Assembly: GCA_965117035.1 (NCBI GenBank)
Contig: OZ220748.1
Location: forward strand, 1,240,001-1,304,000
Source of the DNA: CAZENU01 sp965117035
GTDB taxonomy: Bacteria > Chloroflexota > Dehalococcoidia > Lucifugimonadales > CAZENU01
Length of the DNA: 64,000 bases
Reading direction: 5' to 3'
Position numbers and translations under genes: made by a program. This document shows, one piece after another, positions 44,189-51,730 of the stretch; position 1 is the stretch's first letter; every line of letters starts with the position of its first letter. The notes beneath the pieces are model-generated. The model was not told the DNA's origin. It worked only from the letters and a program-made list of their open reading frames with translations, and ran no database searches.

Positions 44189-44290
44189 CCACCCCTGGAT
44201 TCCGGCCTCCGCCGGAATGACGGTTATCCCCCCGGCCTCCAGGTGAAGATGCTCGGCGCCCGGAGACCGGAGGGCCGGGATCGGTGACTG

Positions 44291-44617
44291 CTAGGCGGCT
44301 ACCTTGTCGAGGCGGCTCTTGAGGGCGCCCTTGGGCACCGCGCCGACCACCTGGTCGACCGCGTCGCCGCCGCTGAAGATCAGCAGCGTCGGGATGCCCC
44401 GGATGCCGTATGTCATCGGGACGCGCTGGTTGGAGTCGACGTCCATCTTGGCGAACTTGATCCTGCCGTCGTACTCGTTGGCGAGCTCGTCGACGATGGG
44501 CGCGATCATCTTGCACGGCGCGCACCAGTCGGCCCAGAAGTCGACCAGCACTGGGACGTCGGAGTTGATCACCTCGTCATCGAACGTGTCGTCGGTTACC
44601 TCGATCGGGTGGGCCAT
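44291..44617 (-). CDS. trxA: Thioredoxin
   Basis: 108 residues with the active site FWADWCAPCKM and the cis-Pro segment GIRGIPTLLIF, exactly the length of classical thioredoxin. Reduces protein disulfides in the cytoplasm and is itself reduced by thioredoxin reductase (no gene here). It lies downstream of the cysteine desulfurase on the same strand, 83 bases in order of transcription. Confidence 0.95.
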   Translation of the reverse strand: MAHPIEVTDDTFDDEVINSDVPVLVDFWADWCAPCKMIAPIVDELANEYDGRIKFAKMDVDSNQRVPMTYGIRGIPTLLIFSGGDAVDQVVGAVPKGALKSRLDKVAA

Positions 44618-44700
44618 CTGTGCCTCCGCTTCTTGATCGTTCTCGAGTCGTCAGGTCCGTATATCAATATGATGCGATTGCGGCGCCGGCGGTTCGCCGG

Positions 44701-45897
44701 TCAGGAGCCGACCGCCGACAGCGACGGCATGCCCCGGAGCCGCGTCACCAGGTCGGAGAGCGTCGACAGGAGGTGGTCCACGTCCTCGTCGGTGTTGTCG
44801 GCGCCGAGGGTGATGCGCAGGCTGCCCTGCGCGACCTCCGCGGGCCGGCCGATGGCGAGCAGCACGTGGGACGGTTCGAGCGACGCGGACGAGCAGGCGC
44901 TGCCGCTGGACGCGCAGATGCCGGCGAAGTCGAGTCCCAGGAGCACGGGCTCTCCCTCGACGCGCTCGAACGAGACGTTGACGTTGTTGGCCAGCCGCTG
45001 GGTCGGATGGCCGTTGAGGTGGACGCCGTCAACGCGCTCGGCGATGCCCTCGACGATCCTGTCGCGCAGGCGTTGGCAGTGAGCGGCCAGCGCGTCTCGC
45101 TCCTCCGTGGCGAGCCTGAGCGCCTCGGCAAAGCCGACGACGCCGGGCACGTTCTCCGTTCCCGAGCGGCGCTCGCGCTCCTGGCCGCCGCCCATCTGCT
45201 GGGGCTCGAACGGGGTGCCGCGCCGCACGTACAGGACGCCGACGCCCTTGGGGCCGTGGAACTTGTGCGCCGACAGGCTGAGCATGTCGACGCCGAGGTC
45301 GCGCACGTTCAGGTCGAGCAGCCCGGCGGCCTGGACGGCGTCGGTGTGGGCGACGATGGTACGGTCGCGGCGCTCGGCCTGCTCCTTCGCGATGCGGGCG
45401 ATCTCGGCCACCGGCTGTATGGTGCCGATCTCGTTGTTGGCGAGCATGACGCTGACCAGGATGGTCCGGTCGGTGATGGCCGCCTCGACGTCGGCCGGGT
45501 CGACGAGGCCGTCGGAGTCGACGGGCAGGTAGGTGACGTCGAAGCCGAACTGCTCGAGCTGGTGGCAGGTGTGGAGCACGGCGTGGTGCTCGACGGCGGT
45601 GGTGATGACATGGTTGCCGGTGTTGCGCAGGGCGCTGGCGGCGCCCTTGAGGGCGGCGTTGTCCGACTCGGTGCCGCCGCTGGTGAAGACGATCTCGCCG
45701 ATGCGGGCGCCGAGAATCCGGGCGACCGTCTCGCGGGCCTCGTCTACGGCCTTGCGCGACTCCTGGGCGAGGGTGTAGATGCTCGACGGGTTGCCGTAGC
45801 TCTGGCCGAAGTACGGCAGCATCTTCTCGAGCACCTCGGGCCGCACCGCCGTGGTGGCGGCGTGGTCCATGTAGATCACCCTGTCAGGCCCGGTCAT
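44701..45897 (-). CDS. Cysteine desulfurase (NifS/IscS family)
   Basis: 398 residues. YMDHAATTAVRPEVLEKMLPYF, GNPSSIY, FTSGGTESDNAALKG and VEHHAVLHTC are the NifS/IscS cofactor motifs. The PLP-binding Lys is in SLSAHKFHGPKG and the catalytic Cys loop is SSGSACSSA. It delivers sulfur for Fe-S clusters, thiamine or tRNA thiolation. ATG 45897 has GGTGTGAG upstream. No scaffold protein gene is adjacent, so its acceptor is not identified. Confidence 0.95.
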   Translation of the reverse strand: MTGPDRVIYMDHAATTAVRPEVLEKMLPYFGQSYGNPSSIYTLAQESRKAVDEARETVARILGARIGEIVFTSGGTESDNAALKGAASALRNTGNHVITTAVEHHAVLHTCHQLEQFGFDVTYLPVDSDGLVDPADVEAAITDRTILVSVMLANNEIGTIQPVAEIARIAKEQAERRDRTIVAHTDAVQAAGLLDLNVRDLGVDMLSLSAHKFHGPKGVGVLYVRRGTPFEPQQMGGGQERERRSGTENVPGVVGFAEALRLATEERDALAAHCQRLRDRIVEGIAERVDGVHLNGHPTQRLANNVNVSFERVEGEPVLLGLDFAGICASSGSACSSASLEPSHVLLAIGRPAEVAQGSLRITLGADNTDEDVDHLLSTLSDLVTRLRGMPSLSAVGS

Positions 45898-46632
45898 CTC
45901 ACACCTCAGCCGGTCTCTCCGGCAGGCGCCATTCTATCACGCCGCCGGCCTACGCCGGACGCCCGGCGCCGCGGGCCGATCCGCCCGTGGGACGCCCTCC
46001 AGCCGGAACGATTTTCTCCCAAGTGTTCCATTCCGTTCCATTCTGTTCCATCCCTATCTGGCCGATGGAACACTTTGCGGGAAAATGGAACACCTGGTGT
46101 ACCGTCTCTCGTATCTGGCCTGGGACACCGCGGAACAATATGGAACACTGGTGTGTCACGGCTGGCCAGCTTCCCTCCCCCGGGTGAACGCGGCGGGCGC
46201 ATCACCGCGTGTGTTTGGCGAGGGAATAGTAGCACATATGTCCTTGCCGCGTCCAGTGCTGGACGCGAGGGTAACTGTTCAGAGTAGGTGAGGTGGAACG
46301 CCTGAACTGTGATTCGTGGGATTCTGATGATGGGGATGATTGGGTGCTGAGCCTCGCCCACTCTTCGTGGCGGCCCCTCGATACACCCCGACGAAGCGTC
46401 GGAGCACTCGGGGCGAACGGGTCAGGTGTCCCCTCAACTCTGAACAGTTGCCGCTGGACGTGAGGCCGCCTGGTGAGGCGTCACCCTCACCCCAACCCTC
46501 TCCCGTCGAGGGAGAGGGGGAGGATCACCCCCGCCAATCGCCCTCCGCCGCGACGCGAGAGCAGCGTCTGTCTTGTCCTCCGTCCACTGGCGGGAGCGCG
46601 CTGGTGGGAGGGGGAGGCGGGCAGGCTGCGGG
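45898..46632. repeat. 735-bp intergenic repeat mosaic
   Basis: No gene is supported. The segment is a mosaic of repeats. It has TGTTCCA/TGGAACA heptamers in helical phase at 46023-46148 and CAACTGTTCAGAGTTG-type palindromes at 46273-46285 and, inverted and perfect, at 46435-46450. It also has a TCGATACACCCCGACGAAG ... GGCGAACGG box at 46378-46420 and a CTCTCCC/GGGAGAG hairpin at about 46485-46525. All but the hairpin are shared with 9011-9438. Confidence 0.8.
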
Positions 46633-47817
46633 CTAGAGCAGGTTGGCGGCGGCTTCGGACTGGACTATGCGGTAGACGTCCTGGAGCGGCATGCCGCTTT
46701 CGAGCGCGATGCGGCGGCAGGACTCGTACTCGGGATGGACAGCGACGGTGGTCCCCGCAAGGCGCTTGATCTTGACGGACACGGCGCCGAGGCTGGACTG
46801 GAGCTCGACGACCTCGCGCTCGGCCTCGTACCGGCTGACGGGCCGCACCCTGACACCGAGCGTTGAGGTCTCGCGCATGATGACGTCGACGGCGGCGGCT
46901 TCCAGGTCGTCGTCGACGAGCGCGCTGAGCATGGTCGCTGGCCGGCCCTTCTTCATCTGCACGGGGGTGAACCAGGCGTCTCGGGCGCCGAGGTCGAACA
47001 GCCGCTCCTGGGCGTAGGCCAGCATCTCGGCGCTCATGTCGTCGACGTTCGTCTCGAGCAGGCGCAGGCCCGTAGCCGGCGCTTCGCCGATGGCCTCGCC
47101 GACCCACAGCGCGGCCGCGTTCGGATAGCGCTCCGGGTCCCTCGTGCCGAGGCCGTAGCCGATGCGCTCGACCCTCATCGGCGGCTGCTCGAAGGAGGCC
47201 AGCGTCGTGACGATGGCCGCTCCCGTCGGCGTCACCATCTCGCCGGCGTCGGGAACGCCGCCGGGCGGCGGCACGACCGGGGCGTTCGCCATCGCCATCA
47301 GCGCGGCGGTGGCTGGCGTCGGGACCGGCAGCGTGCCGTGGTCGGTGCGCACGAAGCCCGATCCCGTGGGCAGCGGCGAGCAGTACAGCCGGTCGACTCC
47401 CAGCGCGCGCAGGCCGGCCGGGCCGGCGACGACGTCGACCAGCGTGTCCAGGTCGCCGAGCTCGTGAAGCTCCGGCTCGCCGTGGCCGCCGCCGTGGACG
47501 GACGCCTCCGCCTCGCCGAGCCGGGTGAGCACCGCGCAGGCGTCCTCGATCACCGGCTCGGGCAGGCGCGAGCCGCGGACTGTGCGCAGGAAGTCCTCGA
47601 TGCCCAGCCGGCCGTGGCCTTCGGGCGTCACGACCGAGACGTGCTTGCCTGTGACCGCCCCGCGCTCGGCGTCGGCAGCGGATACGCGCAGGCCCTTGAC
47701 GTCGAGACACGCCAGCGCGTCGTTGAGCACGTCGACGTCCACGCCGGCGTCGACGACGGCGCCGATCAGCATGTCGCCGCTGATTCCGCCGATGCACCGC
47801 AGGTAGGCTGTCTTCAG
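46633..47817 (-). CDS. larC: Nickel-pincer cofactor biosynthesis protein LarC (probable CTG start)
   Basis: LarC inserts nickel into pyridinium-3,5-bisthiocarboxylate mononucleotide to give the nickel-pincer cofactor of LarA-type racemases. The family start M-K-x-AYL-x-C-x-x-GISGDM is found here as LKTAYLRCIGGISGDM with CTG at 47815-47817 in the start position. A GGAGGT ribosome site is six bases upstream. The first in-frame ATG (47772) would drop this conserved block. The rest, including HGGGHGEPELHELGDLDT, VSPLPTGSG-like PLPTGSGFVRTDHG and TNVDDMSAEM, is uninterrupted to 46633 (394 residues). In Lactobacillus the protein needs a programmed frameshift; here one frame suffices. No larB, larE or larA is nearby. 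Confidence 0.88.
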   Translation of the reverse strand: MKTAYLRCIGGISGDMLIGAVVDAGVDVDVLNDALACLDVKGLRVSAADAERGAVTGKHVSVVTPEGHGRLGIEDFLRTVRGSRLPEPVIEDACAVLTRLGEAEASVHGGGHGEPELHELGDLDTLVDVVAGPAGLRALGVDRLYCSPLPTGSGFVRTDHGTLPVPTPATAALMAMANAPVVPPPGGVPDAGEMVTPTGAAIVTTLASFEQPPMRVERIGYGLGTRDPERYPNAAALWVGEAIGEAPATGLRLLETNVDDMSAEMLAYAQERLFDLGARDAWFTPVQMKKGRPATMLSALVDDDLEAAAVDVIMRETSTLGVRVRPVSRYEAEREVVELQSSLGAVSVKIKRLAGTTVAVHPEYESCRRIALESGMPLQDVYRIVQSEAAANLL

Positions 47818-47875
47818 GCTGGCACCTCCGACGCCCGCCGCGCGTCCCAGGGGACGGACGCGACGAAGCGCGAGA

Positions 47876-49060
47876 TCAGGCGGCGAACTGTTCGAACGCC
47901 GCGCGGAAGCCGTCGAGCGAACCCTCCAGGACGGCGTCCTCCAGGCAGTAGGCGAGCCGGAAGTGGCCCGGCGTGCCGAAGCCGCGACCGGGCACGACGA
48001 GCACCCGCCGCTCGCGCAGCGCCTCGACGAAGGCCACGTCGTCCTCGATGGGCGCCTTCGGGAACATGTAGAAGGCGCCGTCGGGCCGCACGACCGAGTA
48101 TCCGATGCCGGTCAGCGCCTCGTACAGCATGTCGCGCTTGGCCTGGTACTGCGCGACGTCGACGGTTACCGACTGCAGGTGGCGGACGATATGCTGCATC
48201 AGCGCGGGGGCGTTGACGAAGCCCAGCGTCCGGTTGCAGAAGACCAGCCCGTCGACGATCTCGTCCGCGTCGCCGCACCCGGGATTGACGGCGATGAACC
48301 CGATTCGCTCGCCCGGCAGGGCCAGGTCCTTGGAGTGCGACGTGGCGACGATGCTCCTGGGGTGGTGCTCGAAGATGTGGGGATAGTCGAGCCCGTCGAA
48401 CAGGATCCGCCGGTACGGCTCGTCGCTGACGAGAAATATCTCGGCGCCGAGCTCGCGCTCCTTGCGCCGGATCGTCTCGCCTAGGCGGGCGAGCACGCCG
48501 GCGTCGTACAGCACGCCCGTCGGGTTGTTGGGGGAGTTGATCAGCACGACGCGCGTCCTCGCGCCGATGGCCGATTCGAGCGCGTCGAAGTCCGGCAGGA
48601 AGTCGTCGTCCGGCGGCACGACTTTGCACGAGCCGCCATGGTTGTCGGCGTAGAAGAAGTACTCGACGAAGTACGGCGCGAAGATGACCACCTCATCGCC
48701 GGGGTCGAGCAGCGTCTTCATGACGACGTTCAGGGCGCCGCCGGTGCCGCAGGTCATGACGACGTGGTCGGCGGCGAAGTCGAGGCCGGTGTCGGCGCGA
48801 AGCTGCTCGGCGACGGCGGCGCGGGTCTCCACGTAGCCGGCGTTGGGCATGTAGCGGTGTATGCCGGCCGGCCGCGCGTCGACGATCCGCCGCAGCTCCT
48901 CGAAGAAGCGCTCCGGGGGCTCCGCGACGGGGTTGCCGAGCGACAGGTCGAAGACACTGTCCTCGCCGTACTGCCGCTTGAGGGCGATGCCGTCCTCGAA
49001 CATCTTGCGGATCCAGGAGCCCTGCTCCATGAATCCCCTGATCTTGCTGGATACCGCCAT
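47876..49060 (-). CDS. Pyridoxal-phosphate aminotransferase, class I/II
   Basis: 394 residues from ATG 49060; the upstream open frame has no homology. The PLP Lys is in VATSHSKDLALPGERIGF, and SLGNP, NSPNNPTG and DEPYRRILFDG are also family signatures. It belongs to the aspartate/alanine-type branch (AAT-I). Specificity is unknown. It lies upstream of larC, separated by 58 bases, so co-transcription is possible. Confidence 0.92.
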   Translation of the reverse strand: MAVSSKIRGFMEQGSWIRKMFEDGIALKRQYGEDSVFDLSLGNPVAEPPERFFEELRRIVDARPAGIHRYMPNAGYVETRAAVAEQLRADTGLDFAADHVVMTCGTGGALNVVMKTLLDPGDEVVIFAPYFVEYFFYADNHGGSCKVVPPDDDFLPDFDALESAIGARTRVVLINSPNNPTGVLYDAGVLARLGETIRRKERELGAEIFLVSDEPYRRILFDGLDYPHIFEHHPRSIVATSHSKDLALPGERIGFIAVNPGCGDADEIVDGLVFCNRTLGFVNAPALMQHIVRHLQSVTVDVAQYQAKRDMLYEALTGIGYSVVRPDGAFYMFPKAPIEDDVAFVEALRERRVLVVPGRGFGTPGHFRLAYCLEDAVLEGSLDGFRAAFEQFAA

Positions 49061-49375
49061 CCGCCGCTCCAACCTTCCTGAGACTGCCGGAATCGAGGCA
49101 GGGCGAATGTACCGGCAGCGTCGTGGGGCTGTCAACAACGCGGACCTGCGCTGTGCCGGCCCTACGATACGCCCCGACGAAGCGTCGGGCACTCACGGCG
49201 AACGGGGCGTGGGGCGACGAAGTGTCGGGGCACTCGGGCGAAACGGGCGGCGTGGAGGCAGCCCCCAACCCCGAGACTCGGCGGCGGGGTGCGCGCCTCG
49301 CGCCGACGATTGGTATCATCTACCGTATCCCATTGGCGCGGCGAGCGACCGGCAATAGTGCAATAGGAGGCAATA
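49061..49375. other. Intergenic region with two GACGAAG...GGGCGAA boxes
   Basis: 315 bases between divergent genes. Two copies of the dispersed box are present: ACGATACGCCCCGACGAAG ... GGCGAACGG at 49164-49205 and a shorter GCGACGAAGTGTCGG ... GGCGAAACGG at 49213-49248. The start at 49376 is preceded by TAGGAGGCAATA (49365-49375), a strong ribosome site. The promoter of that gene is probably around 49310-49345, but no clear boxes were seen. Confidence 0.6.
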
Positions 49376-50656
49376 ATGGCGGGGACGGTTCCAATCGACC
49401 TGGCCGTCGTCGTATTGTGCGTGGTGCTCTCGGCCTTCTTCTCGAGCTCCGAGGCGGCGTTCCTGTCCGTCCAGCGGACCGCGAGACTGGCCCACCTCGT
49501 GCAGGAGGGAGTCCCTGGCGCACGGCGCGTCTCGCGCATGCTGGACGACCCGGGCCGGCTTCTGTCGACCATCCTGCTGGGCAACAACCTCGTGAACGTC
49601 GCGTTCACGGCGATCATCACAGCGCTGATCCTCGGCGTGATAGACGATCAGGGCACGGGCATCGTCGTCGCCACCGTGGTGGGCACGGCGACGCTGCTGA
49701 TACTTGGCGAGATCATCCCGAAGACGGTCGCGGTGCGGTTTCCGATGGGCGTTGCGATGCTGTTCACGCGCCCGCTTCGGCTGGTAGAGCTGGCGTTCTG
49801 GCCCATCGTCGTCGTGCTCCAGTCGACCAGCCGCGTCGCGGATATCGGCAAGAGCGCCGACGAGACGGACGCGTCGATCACCGAGGAGGAGCTGCGGGCG
49901 CTGATCGACATCGGCGAGGCCGAGGGAGAGTTCGATCCCGGGGAGGCGGACCGGCTGGAGAGAGTGTTCCGGTTCGGAGACAGGCAAGTGCGGGAGGTGA
50001 TGACGCCGCGGCCGGAGATCGTGTTCGTGGAGCGCGGCGCGACGCTGCGGGAGTTCCTGGCGATCTACCGCGGCCACTCGCACACGCGCTTCCCCGTGTT
50101 CAAGGGGTCGACCGACAACATCGTCGGCATCCTGTCGTCCAAGGACATACTGCGAGCGATGGCTTCCAGGTCGATCCCGCATGACGAGTCTGTCACCGAC
50201 TTCACCAGGGACGTCTACTTCGTGCCGGAGACGAAGCGCATCGCCGACCTGTTCGAGGAGAGCCGCCGGACCGGCAACCAGATGGCGGTGGCGATCGACG
50301 AATTCGGAGGCGTGGCGGGACTCGTCACCGTGCGGAGCCTGCTCGAAGAGGTCGTGGGCCGCGTCGGAGAAGAGGGCCTGAGCGCGGAGGAGGAGTACGA
50401 GGCGCTCGGGGCCGACACCTTCCAGATCGACGGCGGCATGGACATCCAGGAGGCGATGGAGGAGCTGGGGATCGAGCTGCCCGAGGGCGAGTTCGACACG
50501 GTCGCGGGATTCGTGCTCGACGCGCTCGGCCGTATCCCGACCGACGGCGAGCAGTTCGAGTACGGGAACCTCAAGCTGGAGGTCACGAAGATGGACGGCC
50601 TCCGCGTCGCCACCGTCAAGCTGACGAAGACCAGGCCACCCAGCGAGAGCACCTAG
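49376..50656 (+). CDS. CNNM/CorC-HlyC family transporter-associated protein (DUF21, CBS pair, CorC_HlyC)
   Basis: 426 residues. DUF21 part: four hydrophobic helices within residues 1-150 with SSSEAAFLSV, LGNNLVNVAFT and the ILGEIIPKTVAV motif. A CBS pair follows (REVMTPRPEIVFVE, HTRFPVFKGSTDNIVGILSSKDIL, then MAVAIDEFGGVAGLVTVRSLLEEVVG). The end is a CorC_HlyC FAD-like fold (IPTDGEQFEYGNLKLEVTKMDG). Members act in Mg2+ or Na+ efflux or heavy-metal stress at the membrane. A strong TAGGAGG site precedes it. Confidence 0.93.
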   Translation: MAGTVPIDLAVVVLCVVLSAFFSSSEAAFLSVQRTARLAHLVQEGVPGARRVSRMLDDPGRLLSTILLGNNLVNVAFTAIITALILGVIDDQGTGIVVATVVGTATLLILGEIIPKTVAVRFPMGVAMLFTRPLRLVELAFWPIVVVLQSTSRVADIGKSADETDASITEEELRALIDIGEAEGEFDPGEADRLERVFRFGDRQVREVMTPRPEIVFVERGATLREFLAIYRGHSHTRFPVFKGSTDNIVGILSSKDILRAMASRSIPHDESVTDFTRDVYFVPETKRIADLFEESRRTGNQMAVAIDEFGGVAGLVTVRSLLEEVVGRVGEEGLSAEEEYEALGADTFQIDGGMDIQEAMEELGIELPEGEFDTVAGFVLDALGRIPTDGEQFEYGNLKLEVTKMDGLRVATVKLTKTRPPSEST

Positions 50657-50730
50657 CCCGCCGCGCGAGCCAACAGGCCCCTTCCGAAGTCCCCACGGAT
50701 CGAGGGCGACGGGTTGCGCCGGGTCAACGC

Positions 50731-50770
50731 CCCCTCACCCTGACCCGCTCCCGCGAGGCGAGAGGGAACA
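50731..50770. repeat. Degenerate CTCACC...GCTCCC repeat
   Basis: CCCCTCACCCTGACCCGCTCCCGCGAGGCGAGAGG is a worn copy of the CTCTCCC/GGGAGAG palindrome family, downstream of the CNNM-like gene. Confidence 0.5.
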
Positions 50771-50820
50771 AGCCGCCACCGAGGGGGAAACCGGGGCGAG
50801 ACTCGGGGCGATAACCTGTC

Positions 50821-50826
50821 TATAAT
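50821..50826 (+). promoter_or_regulatory. Possible -10 box (TATAAT) of the SDR gene
   Basis: A perfect TATAAT lies 77 bases before the SDR ATG. The -35 region (near 50798-50804, GAGACTC) does not match TTGACA. The stretch between box and gene would give a 5' leader of about 70 bases. Confidence 0.45.
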
Positions 50827-50902
50827 GTGTTCTGCGCCGGGGCCGCCCCCGTGGTCCTCGGCTCTCTCGTCAGACAGAACAGTCCCCAGCCAGGAGGTAC
50901 CG

Positions 50903-51676
50903 ATGGGTAACCGGGCACAGGACAGGTCGGTCATAGTGACCGGCGGGAGCAAGGGGATAGGGCTGGGTGTCGCGAAGGTCTTCGCGAGCGAGGGCGCCAG
51001 GGTCCTTCTCGTCGGGCGCAGTCCGGACACGGGGGAGCCCGCCGCCAGGGCGATCGCCGAAGCCGGTGGAGTCGCGTCCTTCTTCCGCGGTGACGTCAGC
51101 GTACCCGGCGACGTCGAGGCGATGGCGGCGGCGGCCGCCGACCGTCACGGCGGCATAGACGTCCTGTGCAGCAACGCCGGCATATTCCCCTCAGCGCGGC
51201 TGGACGAGATGAGCGAGGCGGAGTGGGATGAGGTCAACTCGGTCAACCTGAAGGGGACCTTTCTCACCGTCAAGACCTGTCTGCCCGAGCTGAGGAAGTC
51301 GGACGCCGGCCGGGTCCTCCTGACCTCGTCGATCACCGGGCCCACGACAGGATATCCGGGCTGGGCGCACTATGGCGCGACCAAGGCCGGCATGCTCGGA
51401 TTCATGCGCACGGCGGCGATAGAGCTCGCCCGCGACGACATCACGGTCAACGCCGTGCTTCCGGGGAACATCATCACGGAAGGGCTCGACGACATCGGCG
51501 AGGAGTACCTGGACACGATGACCCGATCCATACCCATGGGCAGGCTGGGCGACGTGGAAGACATCGGCTACGCGATGCTCTTTCTCGCATCGGACGAAGC
51601 GAAATACATTACGGGCCAGACCCTCGTCGTCGACGGCGGGCAGACGCTGCCCGAGTCGATCGACGCGGTCTCTTAG
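50903..51676 (+). CDS. Short-chain dehydrogenase/reductase (classical SDR)
   Basis: 257 residues from ATG 50903 with CAGGAGGTACCG immediately upstream; the frame is open back to 50825 but the added residues are non-homologous. VIVTGGSKGIGLGVA (TGxxxGxG), CSNAG (NAG), LLTSSITG (catalytic Ser), YGATK (YxxxK) and ITVNAVLPGNI are all present. It is a typical FabG-like NAD(P) oxidoreductase. The copper amine oxidase follows 54 bases later and may share its transcript, which would fit oxidation of the product aldehyde or a related alcohol. Confidence 0.92.
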   Translation: MGNRAQDRSVIVTGGSKGIGLGVAKVFASEGARVLLVGRSPDTGEPAARAIAEAGGVASFFRGDVSVPGDVEAMAAAAADRHGGIDVLCSNAGIFPSARLDEMSEAEWDEVNSVNLKGTFLTVKTCLPELRKSDAGRVLLTSSITGPTTGYPGWAHYGATKAGMLGFMRTAAIELARDDITVNAVLPGNIITEGLDDIGEEYLDTMTRSIPMGRLGDVEDIGYAMLFLASDEAKYITGQTLVVDGGQTLPESIDAVS

Positions 51677-51730
51677 ACGCTACCCCTTTCCCTATCGGCC
51701 GAGACGCTCCAGACCAAGGGAGGAGCCGCG

